From: JBAVEL01 sp049587715
Lineage (GTDB): Bacteria; Bacteroidota; Ignavibacteria; UBA10030; UBA6906
Assembly: GCA_049587715.1 (NCBI GenBank)
Contig: JBAVEL010000061.1
Location: 1-19,175, forward strand
DNA: 19,175 nucleotides
Reading direction: 5' to 3'
In this document: positions 8,706 through 15,923 of the stretch, piece after piece
Layout of the letters: every line of letters begins with the position of its first letter
Position numbering within the stretch: position 1 is the stretch's first letter
Position numbers and translations under genes: made by a program
Notes under the pieces: model-generated
The model's database searches: none
What the model was told of the DNA's origin: nothing
What the model saw: the letters and a program-made list of their open reading frames with translations, nothing else

Positions 8706-9082
8706 GGAGACTGCCGGGGTCCGGGAGCGGGTCCGGGGAAAGGGGGCTGGGCCCCCGGGGGGAGGCTCGGGCGGCCGCGTACATGGTCGGGAAAGGGATG
8801 GAAATCCTGGAGGTCCGCTACAGGCGGGGTCGCGGAGAGATCGACATCGTGGCGCGCGACGGGGAGGTGCTGGTGTTCTGCGAGGTCAAGACCCGGGCGA
8901 CAGGGGAATTCGGAGAGCCGGAGCAGGCAATCCCCCTCTGGAAGCAGGACCGGATCCGCCGGACGGCCCTGGCATACCTGGCGGAGCACGGCCCGGCGGA
9001 ACGGATCTGCCGCTTCGATGTGGCGGCGCTGCGGTCCCGGGGGGGGAGGATGGAGGTGAACTACATCACCGATGCGTTCTGA
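8702..9082 (+). CDS. YraN/UPF0102 family endonuclease-like protein
   Basis: 126 residues, the usual UPF0102 length. The family has a Holliday-junction-resolvase-like PD-(D/E)XK fold and commonly sits next to rnhB, as here. Visible hallmarks are GPRGEARAAAYMVGKGMEILEVRYRR split around the GE helix, RGEIDIVARDGEVLVFCEVKTR with the acidic D and the E-V-K catalytic triad, and the C-terminal CRFDVAAL. Biological function is not well defined; a role in DNA repair or recombination is assumed from the fold. GTG 8702 overlaps the rnhB stop as GTGA and has GGGGAA 5 bases upstream, so the start is well supported. It is the last gene of the long + strand unit, and a 342-base gap follows. Confidence 0.93.
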   Translation: MRRLPGSGSGSGERGLGPRGEARAAAYMVGKGMEILEVRYRRGRGEIDIVARDGEVLVFCEVKTRATGEFGEPEQAIPLWKQDRIRRTALAYLAEHGPAERICRFDVAALRSRGGRMEVNYITDAF

Positions 9083-9424
9083 TCCGACAACGGACCCTTC
9101 GTGAACATCGCCCTGGTGCTCCCCTGAAGCGGGGATCCTCCCGGTCCCGGGATACGGGTTCTACGGCTGGTATCCGGCGTCGGTGGCGGTGATGTCCCTG
9201 CGGACACTCGCAGGGCGGCGTGCCTCGCCCGCTCGGGGAGAATCCGCCGGGGCGGCAGAGTAACGGCTTCCCTTTTCTTGCCGCAATCCATATATTGTCT
9301 ACCACGAATGGGAATCCACCGCGTGTTCCGAGAGAATCTCCTCGTCCGTTTCCGGCGCCCCGGCGGGAGCACACGCTCCGGCCTCTCCCGGCTCCGGTTC
9401 CCCGTCCGGGCGTCCTGATCGGGC
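9083..9424. other. intergenic gap with possible frameshifted gene remnant and a promoter
   Basis: No intact gene is seen in these 342 bases. A GTG at 9101 begins a frame reading MNIALVLP before a TGA. From about 9117 the next frame reads SPEAGILPVPGYGFYGWYP and onward to a TAA at about 9261, with very GC-rich third positions in its first ~27 codons and no start codon of its own. That fits a degenerate or frameshifted coding remnant, but no family is recognised. A small hairpin (TCCCC 9120-9124 with GGGGA 9131-9135) lacks a T-run. Bases 9268-9296 form a promoter-like sequence (listed separately). Confidence 0.35.
9268..9296 (+). promoter_or_regulatory. putative promoter upstream of the carbamoyltransferase gene
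   Basis: TTCCCT (9268-9273), a 17-base spacer and TATATT (9291-9296). The -35 is one base off the TTGCCY seen at two other sites in this window with the same 17-base spacing, and the -10 is a good match. A transcript would begin near 9303 and have a leader of about 120 bases before ATG 9425. Confidence 0.45.
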
Positions 9425-11251
9425 ATGGGCTCCACCTGGGTTTTGGGGGTTTCCTGCTTCTACCATGATGCGGCGGCGGCGCTGCTGCGGGACGGGCATA
9501 TCGTGGCAGCGGCTCAGGAGGAGAGATTCACCCGGAAGAAACATGACCCCGGCTTTCCCGCTCACGCGGCGGCGTACTGCCTCCGGGAAGGCGGGATCTC
9601 CCCGGGGGATCTCTCCTGCGTGGTGTTCTATGACAAGCCCCTGCTGAAGTTCGAGCGGATCCTGGAGACCACCATTGCCTACGCGCCGAAGGGGATCCGC
9701 TCATTCCTCACGGCCATGCCTGTCTGGCTGAAGGAGAAGCTCTGGATACCCTCCCTCATCCGATCCGCCCTGGACTACGACGGTCCCATCTACTTCACGG
9801 AACACCACGAATCACATGCCGCGTCGGCCTTCTTTCCCTCTCCGTTCGAGCGGGCGGCATTTCTCACGATGGACGGGGTGGGGGAGTGGGCCACCACGAG
9901 CTTCGGGGTGGGGGAGGGGAACAGCATTTCCGTGCGGGGCGAGATGAACTTCCCCCACTCTCTGGGCCTGCTCTACTCCGCCTTCACGTACTTCACCGGC
10001 TTCCGCGTGAACTCCGCGGAATACAAGGTCATGGGGCTCGCCCCCTATGGCCGGCCCGTCTATGTGCAGACCATCCTCTCCCGGCTGATGGACCTGAAGG
10101 AGGACGGCTCCTTCCGGATGAACATGGAGTACTTTGATTACTGCGCGGGCCTCAGAATGACGAACCGGCGTTTCGAGGATCTGTTCGGTGGTCCCCCGCG
10201 GCCTCCGGAGTCGGAGCTCACCCAGAGGGAGATGGACCTCGCCCGCTCGCTGCAGGAGGTAACGGAAGAAGTCATGCTCCGCATGGCCCGGCACGTGCAC
10301 CGCCAGACCGGTGAACGGAACCTTGTGCTGGCGGGAGGCGTTGCGCTCAATTGCGTGGGGAACGGGCGGCTTTTGCGGGAAGGCCCGTTCCGGGAGATCT
10401 GGATCCAGCCGGCGGCGGGGGATGCCGGAGGGGCGCTGGGTGCCGCGCTCTTCGTCTGGCATGCGCTGCACGGGCAGGCCCGGAGTGTGGTTCCCGGCGA
10501 GGATGCCCAGCAGGGGTCATTTCTGGGCCCCGCGTTTTCCGACCGGGAAATCGAGGCCTGCCTGCGGCAGGAAGGGGCGGTGTTCCGCACGCTCGGGCGG
10601 GAGGAACTGCTGGAAGAGACCGCCGGCCTCCTCGCCCGGGAGCATGTGGTGGGGTGGTTCCAGGGGAGGATGGAGTTCGGTCCCCGCGCCCTCGGCGCGC
10701 GCAGCATCCTGGGAGACCCCCGCTCTGTGCGCATGCAGTCCGTCATGAACCTGAAGATCAAGTACCGGGAGTCGTTCCGTCCGTTCGCCCCCTCGGTGCT
10801 CGTGGAGCGGGCCTCCGAGTACTTCGCCCTGGACCGTCCGAGTCCCTATATGCTCCTGGTGGCCCCCGTGGTCGAGAGCCGGAGGCGGCCCATGACCCCC
10901 GAGGAGGAGGGGCTGTTCGGCATCCGGAAACTCTCCATTCCCCGGTCGGACATCCCGGCGGTGACGCATGTGGACTACTCGGCCAGGATCCAGACGGTGC
11001 GGAGGGAGGACCACCCGCTCTACTACGACCTTCTGCGCGCTTTTGAGCGCAGGACCGGGTGCGCCGTCCTCATCAACACGTCTTTCAACGTGCGGGGAGA
11101 GCCGATCGTCTGCACGCCGCAGGATGCCTACCGCTGCTTCCTGAGGACGGAGATGGACGAGCTGGTGATGGGAAGCCACGTGCTGGCCAGGCACGACCAG
11201 CCCCGGCGGGGAAAAGACGAAGCATGGAGAAGGGAGTTCGAGCTTGACTGA
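9425..11251 (+). CDS. carbamoyltransferase, NodU/CmcH (TobZ-like) family
   Basis: 608 residues, normal for the family. These enzymes transfer a carbamoyl group from carbamoyl phosphate via carbamoyl-adenylate to a hydroxyl of a sugar, antibiotic or other small molecule. The N-terminal half is a Kae1/HSP70-like ATP-binding domain: GVSCFYHDAAAAL, AAQEERFTRKKHD, the metal/substrate histidine cluster HHESHAAS (about residues 125-132), FLTMDGVGEWATT and GGVALNCVGNG. The C-terminal domain has GWFQGRMEFGPRALGARSILGDPR, INTSFNVRGEPIVCTPQDA and a final E-L-V-M-G. ATG 9425 has no strong Shine-Dalgarno, but the protein begins at the conserved VLGVS strand, so the start fits. The gene heads a trio with an SxtJ and a DUF5989 gene, an arrangement common across many phyla whose shared function is unknown. 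The acceptor substrate cannot be told. Confidence 0.93.
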   Translation: MGSTWVLGVSCFYHDAAAALLRDGHIVAAAQEERFTRKKHDPGFPAHAAAYCLREGGISPGDLSCVVFYDKPLLKFERILETTIAYAPKGIRSFLTAMPVWLKEKLWIPSLIRSALDYDGPIYFTEHHESHAASAFFPSPFERAAFLTMDGVGEWATTSFGVGEGNSISVRGEMNFPHSLGLLYSAFTYFTGFRVNSAEYKVMGLAPYGRPVYVQTILSRLMDLKEDGSFRMNMEYFDYCAGLRMTNRRFEDLFGGPPRPPESELTQREMDLARSLQEVTEEVMLRMARHVHRQTGERNLVLAGGVALNCVGNGRLLREGPFREIWIQPAAGDAGGALGAALFVWHALHGQARSVVPGEDAQQGSFLGPAFSDREIEACLRQEGAVFRTLGREELLEETAGLLAREHVVGWFQGRMEFGPRALGARSILGDPRSVRMQSVMNLKIKYRESFRPFAPSVLVERASEYFALDRPSPYMLLVAPVVESRRRPMTPEEEGLFGIRKLSIPRSDIPAVTHVDYSARIQTVRREDHPLYYDLLRAFERRTGCAVLINTSFNVRGEPIVCTPQDAYRCFLRTEMDELVMGSHVLARHDQPRRGKDEAWRREFELD

Positions 11252-11645
11252 CACCCCGGCCCCCGGGAGGGAGGTGCGGCGGTTCGGCCTGGTGTTTGGA
11301 GGCGTCCTGGTTCTCGGGGCGGCCTATCTCCTCTGGCGGGGTTCGGCCGGCTGGGGCTGGCTCCTGGCTGCAGCCGGGCTCTTCGGCGCTGCCGCCCTCG
11401 CTGCGTTTTCCGTTCTGCGGCCCCTCTACTGGGTGTGGATGCGTCTGGCGGCGGTCCTGGCCTGGGTGAACACGCGCGTGCTCCTGGGGCTGTTCTTCTA
11501 TCTCCTGCTGACGCCCCTCGGCGTGCTGTTCCGGCTGGCGGGGCGGGATCCCCTGGGGAGAAGGCCCGCAGCGGGAGCCGCATCATACTGGATCCCCCGG
11601 ACGCGGTCGGCCCCCGACATCAAACGCAGCGAACATCTTTTCTGA
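11244..11645 (+). CDS. SxtJ-family membrane protein
   Basis: 133 residues from TTG 11244, which overlaps the end of the carbamoyltransferase gene by 8 bases and has GGGAG at 11232-11236, 7 bases upstream. Two or three membrane segments are visible: GLVFGGVLVLGAAYLLW, WLLAAAGLFGAAALAAF and VLLGLFFYLLLTPLGVLF. The last of these, followed by a short G-R-D-P motif and a polar C-terminal tail ending WIPR-x-R, resembles SxtJ, a small membrane protein named from the saxitoxin cluster and often encoded right after NodU/CmcH-type carbamoyltransferases. Its function is not known. No alternative ATG exists before the first membrane helix, which supports the TTG start. The next gene begins 15 bases after its stop. 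Confidence 0.8.
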   Translation: MTDTPAPGREVRRFGLVFGGVLVLGAAYLLWRGSAGWGWLLAAAGLFGAAALAAFSVLRPLYWVWMRLAAVLAWVNTRVLLGLFFYLLLTPLGVLFRLAGRDPLGRRPAAGAASYWIPRTRSAPDIKRSEHLF

Positions 11646-11660
11646 ACGCGGAGCAAAGCC

Positions 11661-11828
11661 ATGCCGTCCCGTTCCCGGTTTTCCATCCTCTCAGAGCTCT
11701 GGGCCTTCATGAGGGTCCGCAAGAAGTGGTGGCTCGGGCCCATCATGCTCTTCCTCCTCCTGCTCGGTCTCCTGCTTGTCCTGACGCAGGGGTCGGTGCT
11801 GTCCCTCGTCTTCTACACCGTCTTCTGA
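11661..11828 (+). CDS. DUF5989 family micro-membrane protein (55 aa)
   Basis: Only 55 residues: MPSRSRFSILSELWAFM, then a basic patch R-V-R-K-K-W-W, then one membrane helix (PIMLFLLLLGLLLVL) and a short tail ending FYTVF. The pattern SELWAFMRxRKKWWLGPI followed by a single span is that of DUF5989, which typically follows carbamoyltransferase and SxtJ genes, as it does here. ATG 11661 has GGAG at 11650-11653, 7 bases upstream. Cytoplasmic N-terminus with the basic patch facing inside is expected by the positive-inside rule. Function unknown; it may be an accessory of a membrane-bound carbamoylation complex (inference). Its last 16 bases overlap the 3' end of the convergent hydrolase gene. Confidence 0.85.
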   Translation: MPSRSRFSILSELWAFMRVRKKWWLGPIMLFLLLLGLLLVLTQGSVLSLVFYTVF

Positions 11829-12655
11829 GGGGAGGACCCCGTCCCCCCACGGGGACGGTCGGCGGTCCGGTCCAGGAACTCCAGAAGACGCCGGTTGAAC
11901 TCCCCGGGGTTCTCCAGGTTGCTCAGGTGCCCGGCCCGTCGGATGATGTGGAGCTCAGAGCCGGGGATGCGGTCTGACAGATCGCGCGCACAGGCGTAGG
12001 GAGTGAGGGCGTCCTGTTCACCCACAAGCACCATCACCGGCACCCTGATGCGGGCGAGCGAAGGGGTGGTGTCGGTGCGGGCGGCCAGGGCCAGGAGGGT
12101 TCCCGCGATGCCGAGCGGCGAATTCCTCTCGATCATCTCCCGCGCGCTGCGGACCGCGTCGGGGCGGCGGTGGAAGGACTCCTGTGCGAAGACGGACCGG
12201 AGAAAGGCGTCGGCAAACGGGCGGGTGCCGTCGCTCTTCACGCTCCGCATCATCTCCGCCCGGCGGAGGCGCCCCTCGTCCGAGTCCGCTTCGCTGCGGG
12301 TATCACACAGGACCGCTCCGCTGAAGCGCTCCGGATGTCTCTCGAGGGCGCGCAGGGCGACATATCCCCCCATCGAAAGGCCGACCACGACGGCGCGACG
12401 GATTGCCAGCTCGTCCAGGATCCCCCGCAGGTCGTCCACGTGGTCCTCGAGTGTGTACTGGCCGTCTCCCACATGACTGCTTCCGTGCCCCCGCAGATCG
12501 TAGGCGATGCTCCTAACGGAATCACCCATGGCTTCCAGCTGGGGAAGCCACATCTCGTGGCTGAAGGGAAATCCGTGGAGGAATGCCACCGGGCGGGCGC
12601 TTGCGGGGCCCTGCAGGCGGCAGAAGAGAGGGACTCCGTTGACTGTCAGAAACAT
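11813..12655 (-). CDS. alpha/beta hydrolase (PcaD-like fold)
   Basis: 280 residues. It has a complete alpha/beta-hydrolase triad: nucleophile S94 in GLSMGG, acid D215 in GEQDALTP and H243 in AGHLSNLENP. The oxyanion-hole HGFP (about 27-30) and the DLRGHGSS segment are also present. Overall spacing resembles 3-oxoadipate enol-lactonase (PcaD) and other small esterases or lyases of this superfamily, but no aromatic-degradation genes are nearby, so the substrate is unknown. There is no signal peptide, so it is cytoplasmic. ATG (complement of 12653-12655) is the first start in frame and lies directly before the first beta strand (FLTVNGVPLF). It is the only gene on the minus strand here, convergent with and overlapping the DUF5989 gene by 16 bp, and divergent from the M20 peptidase gene. 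Confidence 0.9.
   Translation of the reverse strand: MFLTVNGVPLFCRLQGPASARPVAFLHGFPFSHEMWLPQLEAMGDSVRSIAYDLRGHGSSHVGDGQYTLEDHVDDLRGILDELAIRRAVVVGLSMGGYVALRALERHPERFSGAVLCDTRSEADSDEGRLRRAEMMRSVKSDGTRPFADAFLRSVFAQESFHRRPDAVRSAREMIERNSPLGIAGTLLALAARTDTTPSLARIRVPVMVLVGEQDALTPYACARDLSDRIPGSELHIIRRAGHLSNLENPGEFNRRLLEFLDRTADRPRGGTGSSPQKTV
11839..11858. terminator. strong hairpin at convergent gene ends, no T-run
   Basis: CCGTCCCC, a 4-base loop CCAC, and GGGGACGG form a perfect 8-bp GC-rich stem 10 bases after the DUF5989 stop. It lies inside the 3' coding end of the hydrolase gene. There is no T-tract on either side, so it may only stall polymerase or protect mRNA 3' ends; terminator function is inferred from position. 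Confidence 0.35.
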
Positions 12656-12745
12656 GACGCACCCGTTCCCGTGGCGTGGTGAGGGTCAGGGGGCAATATC
12701 GGAAGAAACAAACCATCCATGCAAGGTGAAGCGGCACCCGGCCGG

Positions 12746-12774
12746 TTGCCCCTTGTGCGGGAAAACGCTATCTT
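12746..12774 (+). promoter_or_regulatory. putative sigma70-like promoter of the M20 peptidase gene
   Basis: TTGCCC (12746-12751), a 17-base spacer and TATCTT (12769-12774), placing a transcript start near 12781 and a short leader of about 34 bases before ATG 12815. It matches the tRNA-His promoter at 15924 in both hexamers and spacing. Confidence 0.65.
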
Positions 12775-12814
12775 TTTCTACCCTATCACCTGCGACGATT
12801 ATCCCCGGACTCCC

Positions 12815-14203
12815 ATGGAACACATCCTGCGGTACATCGAACAGAACGGCGATCGGTTTCTCTCCGAGCTGAAGGATTTCTTGGCCATCCCCAGCGTCAG
12901 CACCGCGCCGGAGCATGCCGCCGACGTGGGGCGGTGTTCGGAATGGCTCGCCGGCCACATGCGGAGTATCGGCCTGGAGAGGGTGCAGGTTTTCCCCACC
13001 GAGGGACATCCGGTCGTCTACGGGGAATGGATGCACGCCCCCGGCAAGCCCACCGTGCTCCTGTACGGCCACTACGATGTACAGCCGGCGGAACCGCTGG
13101 ACCTCTGGGAATCCCCCCCCTTCCAGGCAACCGTCCGTGGGGAGAATCTCTATGCGCGGGGTGCCGCGGACGACAAGGGCCAGGTCTTCATCCACCTGAA
13201 GAGCATTGAGGCGAGCCTCAGGATGGCGGGGGTCCTGCCCGTGAATCTGAAGCTGATGATCGAGGGGGAGGAGGAAATCGGAAGCCGGAATCTGGAGGAT
13301 TTCGTCGGGAAGCACAGGGATCTGCTCCGGGCCGATCTGGTGCTGATATCGGACTCATCCATGTTCGCCAAAGGGGTCCCCTCCATCTGCTACGGTCTGA
13401 GGGGGCTTGCCTATATGCAGGTGGATCTGGTGGGTCCCTCCCGGGATCTCCATTCCGGCTCGTTCGGGGGCACGGTGCACAACCCGATTCAGGCGCTGGC
13501 GGAGATGATCGCGCAGTTGCACGATGCCCGGGGACGTGTCGCCATCCCGGGTTTCTATGACGACGTGCGGACCCTCCAGGCGCGGGAGCGAAAGGCATTC
13601 CGGAAGCTTCCGTGGAGCGACCGCACGTATGCCCGGGATCTGGGGGTGAGGGAGCTCTACGGAGAACGGGGATTCACAAGTCTGGAGCGGGTCTGGGCCC
13701 GGCCGACGCTGGAGTGCAACGGCATCTGGGGCGGGTTCACGGGCGAGGGGGCCAAGACCGTCCTCCCCTCGCGGGCCTCCGCCAAGATTTCCATGCGTCT
13801 GGTTCCCGACCAGAAGGCCGGGAAGGTGGCGAAACTGTTCGAGCGGCACATCCGGCGGATAGCCCCCCGGACCGTCAGGGTCCAGGTGCGGAACCTGCAC
13901 GGCGGCGAGGCCGCCATCACGCCCCTCGACAGTCCCGGCGTGAAAGCGGCGGTGGCCGCCCTGGAGAAGGGCTTCGGGAAGAAGCCGCTCTATCAGCGGG
14001 AGGGGGGATCCATCCCGATCGTCGTGCAGTTCAAGGAACTGCTGGGTCTGGATACAGTGCTCCTGGGTTTCGGTCTTCCCGATGAGAATGCCCATGCACC
14101 CAACGAGTTTCTGAACCTGGGGAACTTTTTCGGGGGGATCAGAACGTCTGCCCACTTCTTCCATGAGTTACCGTCCTTCATGAAAGGGCGCCCGCGGGAT
14201 TGA
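12815..14203 (+). CDS. M20/M28 family dipeptidase (CNDP-like zinc peptidase)
   Basis: 462 residues, the usual length of M20 non-specific dipeptidases. The zinc site is visible: H86 and D88 in LLYGHYDVQPAEP, the bridging D119 in GAADDKGQ, catalytic E152/E153 in EGEEEIGS, the acidic SDSS ligand, and the C-terminal histidine in the ENAHAPNE segment. A lid domain is inserted at about residues 200-350, with DLHSGSFGG and R-P-T-L-E-C-N-G-I-W-G, typical of the CNDP/DUG1-like branch rather than DapE or ArgE. No signal peptide, so it likely cleaves peptides in the cytoplasm for amino-acid recycling. ATG 12815 is preferred over the upstream TTG/ATG codons because the promoter at 12746-12774 predicts a transcript start near 12781, after them. 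A terminator follows at once, so the gene is monocistronic. Confidence 0.92.
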   Translation: MEHILRYIEQNGDRFLSELKDFLAIPSVSTAPEHAADVGRCSEWLAGHMRSIGLERVQVFPTEGHPVVYGEWMHAPGKPTVLLYGHYDVQPAEPLDLWESPPFQATVRGENLYARGAADDKGQVFIHLKSIEASLRMAGVLPVNLKLMIEGEEEIGSRNLEDFVGKHRDLLRADLVLISDSSMFAKGVPSICYGLRGLAYMQVDLVGPSRDLHSGSFGGTVHNPIQALAEMIAQLHDARGRVAIPGFYDDVRTLQARERKAFRKLPWSDRTYARDLGVRELYGERGFTSLERVWARPTLECNGIWGGFTGEGAKTVLPSRASAKISMRLVPDQKAGKVAKLFERHIRRIAPRTVRVQVRNLHGGEAAITPLDSPGVKAAVAALEKGFGKKPLYQREGGSIPIVVQFKELLGLDTVLLGFGLPDENAHAPNEFLNLGNFFGGIRTSAHFFHELPSFMKGRPRD

Positions 14204-14207
14204 ACCG

Positions 14208-14239
14208 CGCGGGGGTGGCTTCGCCCCCGCGATCTTGTT
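14208..14239 (+). terminator. intrinsic terminator after the M20 peptidase gene
   Basis: CGCGGGGG (14208-14215) pairs with CCCCCGCG (14224-14231); a T-G wobble and a G-C pair extend it to 10 bp with a GCTT tetraloop. ATCTTGTT follows as a weak T-run. It begins 5 bases after the stop codon. Confidence 0.7.
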
Positions 14240-14252
14240 GGAGGATGCCATG

Positions 14253-14495
14253 ATGCCCGCAGTGTTCCTGCTCTCCAGCAACCAGACAAATGTGCTCTGG
14301 TTCATTGCGCTCTCCTTTCTCTTTTTCCTGCTGGGCTGGGCCGTGACTGCCGCGGCCCGGATGTTCCGCTCCCTTCGGCGGGGGCCGGAGGAGGGATCCA
14401 TGCCCGAAGCGGACGCGCACCCCGGGGATTCCGGGGAGCGGGGATTCCCCCCCGGGTCGCCGGATGCGTTCGCTGTCCTTGTCCGCCGTGCATAG
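14253..14495 (+). CDS. small single-span membrane protein, unknown
   Basis: 80 residues. One clear membrane helix (about residues 14-34, NVLWFIALSFLFFLLGWAVTA) is followed by a basic stretch R-M-F-R-S-L-R-R and a proline/glycine/acid-rich tail, so the tail is probably cytoplasmic. A strong GGAGGA at 14240-14245 precedes two adjacent ATGs, 14250 (4 bases away) and 14253 (7 bases away); 14253 has the better spacing. No family is recognised. It lies between the M20 terminator and a lipoprotein gene, with codon third positions strongly GC-rich like its neighbours. The good ribosome site and membrane profile suggest a real gene, but the C-terminal half is low complexity and could be poorly conserved. 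Confidence 0.6.
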   Translation: MPAVFLLSSNQTNVLWFIALSFLFFLLGWAVTAAARMFRSLRRGPEEGSMPEADAHPGDSGERGFPPGSPDAFAVLVRRA

Positions 14496-14536
14496 CATGC
14501 GTGGGGGACAGGGTGTTGGGCCTTTCTCCCGCAGGG

Positions 14537-14560
14537 GAGGGGGCGGATGCGCGCCCCCTC
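14537..14560 (+). promoter_or_regulatory. perfect 9-bp hairpin just before the FISUMP lipoprotein ribosome site
   Basis: GAGGGGGCG (14537-14545), loop GATGCG, CGCCCCCTC (14552-14560). It ends 3-4 bases before the GAGGTGA ribosome-binding site (14563-14569). No T-run follows, so it is either a terminator of the small gene without a T-tract or a 5'-UTR structure that affects translation. Confidence 0.4.
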
Positions 14561-14573
14561 ATGAGGTGAAGCG

Positions 14574-15854
14574 ATGAACCGGCCCTGTGCGGCGGCGATC
14601 CTGACGATAGCGGTCCTCCTCCTTCCGGGCGGCTGCCGCCAGGAGAGCGAACCCCCGCCCGCCGCTCCCAACGGGGCGCCGTCTGCCCCCTCCGATCCGT
14701 TCCCTGCGAACAACGCGACGGGGCAGGGCACGTCCCTGACACTCTTCTGGGATGCCTGTACGGACCCCGAGAACGACCCCCTGACCTACGACGTCTATCT
14801 GGGGATGTCGCAGAATCCATCGCTGGCTGCGGCCAACTGCACGACGGCAAGCTATGCCCCCGCGGGGCTTCTCCAGACGCGGATCTACTACTGGAGGGTT
14901 GTTGCGCGGGATAACCGCGGCAACGGGGCTGCCGGGCCGCTCTGGAACTTCGCGACGGGAGGGGGCGGAACCGGCCTTGCGGCGCCCACCCTGTACTCCC
15001 CTCCGAACAACGCCGCCAGTGTGGCGATTCCCCTGACCCTGGCCTGGAACCCCAGTGCAGGGGCGGCGAGCTACACCCTCCAGATAGCCACGGACAGCCA
15101 GTTTGCGGCTCTCCACTTCTCCCAGAGCGGTCTGACAGGGATCAGCCAGCAGATGACGGGCTTCGCCCCCGGCACCGCGTACTACTGGCGCGTCCGGGCG
15201 GCGGACGGGTCCGTGACCTCCGAGTGGTCGGGCGTCTGGCGCTTTACGACTGCGGGGGGCGGGGCGGGTGTGCCGTGTCCGGGCCTCCCGACGGTCGCCT
15301 GGCTGGGAAAGACCTACAATACGGTGAAGATCGGAACGCAGTGCTGGCTGAAGGAAAACCTGGACGTCGGAACGATGGTCCCCGGCTCTCAGAACCAGAC
15401 GGACAACGGGATCCTGGAGAAGCACTGCTACAACGACAATCCCCCTTTGTGTGCGACCCACGGAGGGCTCTACCAGTGGGATGAAGCCATGCAGTATGCG
15501 ACATCCCAGAGCGCCCAGGGCCTGTGCCCTCCGGGATGGCGCATCCCGACCCTGGATGAGTTCCAGAACCTGAGGGTGGCCGTCTTCCATGACGGCAACG
15601 CCCTCAAGAAGGAAGGGGTGGGATCCGGCGCGGGTCTGGGCACAAACACCAGCGGGTTTGCCGCGCTCCTGGCGGGCTATCGATACTACACGGGAGGCTT
15701 CTACGGCCTCGGCGCCTACGGCATCTTCTGGAGCACCGCACAGGCCAGTCCGACGCTCGCCCGGACTCTGAACCTGTACGACTCCAACGACGATGTCCTG
15801 CTGAGCACCTACGACAAGAGACACGGGCTGAGCATCCGGTGTATCAGGAACTGA
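14574..15854 (+). CDS. lipoprotein with two Fn3-like modules and a C-terminal FISUMP domain
   Basis: 426 residues. The N-terminus is a lipoprotein signal (AAAILTIAVLLLPGGC, acylated C21). A short proline-rich linker leads to two fibronectin-III-like modules: residues about 38-128 (WDACTDPENDPLTYDVYLG to YYWRVVARD) and 136-226 (LAWNPSAGAASYTLQIATD to YYWRVRAADGS). The C-terminal ~195 residues are the Fibrobacter succinogenes major paralogous domain (FISUMP): TVKIGTQCWLKENLDVG, HCYNDNPPLCATHGGLYQWDEA in adjoining parts, CPPGWRIPTLDEF, FAALLAGYR and the final IRCIRN. FISUMP domains are common surface modules in FCB-group bacteria; the function is not known, and binding or adhesion is assumed. 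The cysteines in QCWL, HCYN, PLCATH, GLCPPG and IRCIR could form disulfides outside the cell. ATG 14574 has GAGGTGA at good spacing. Confidence 0.9.
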   Translation: MNRPCAAAILTIAVLLLPGGCRQESEPPPAAPNGAPSAPSDPFPANNATGQGTSLTLFWDACTDPENDPLTYDVYLGMSQNPSLAAANCTTASYAPAGLLQTRIYYWRVVARDNRGNGAAGPLWNFATGGGGTGLAAPTLYSPPNNAASVAIPLTLAWNPSAGAASYTLQIATDSQFAALHFSQSGLTGISQQMTGFAPGTAYYWRVRAADGSVTSEWSGVWRFTTAGGGAGVPCPGLPTVAWLGKTYNTVKIGTQCWLKENLDVGTMVPGSQNQTDNGILEKHCYNDNPPLCATHGGLYQWDEAMQYATSQSAQGLCPPGWRIPTLDEFQNLRVAVFHDGNALKKEGVGSGAGLGTNTSGFAALLAGYRYYTGGFYGLGAYGIFWSTAQASPTLARTLNLYDSNDDVLLSTYDKRHGLSIRCIRN

Positions 15855-15923
15855 TCCACGCCCCTGAGGCGGCCGGCGGGGGATAGGGTGCCGCGGGTGG
15901 GCGGGAGCGCGCGGGATGCGAGC

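Noticed and set aside
14557..14566. Palindrome CCTCATGAGG as a ribosome-site switch
   Set aside because: As a hairpin it leaves only a 2-base loop at full pairing, so it cannot fold well; probably chance in GC-rich sequence.
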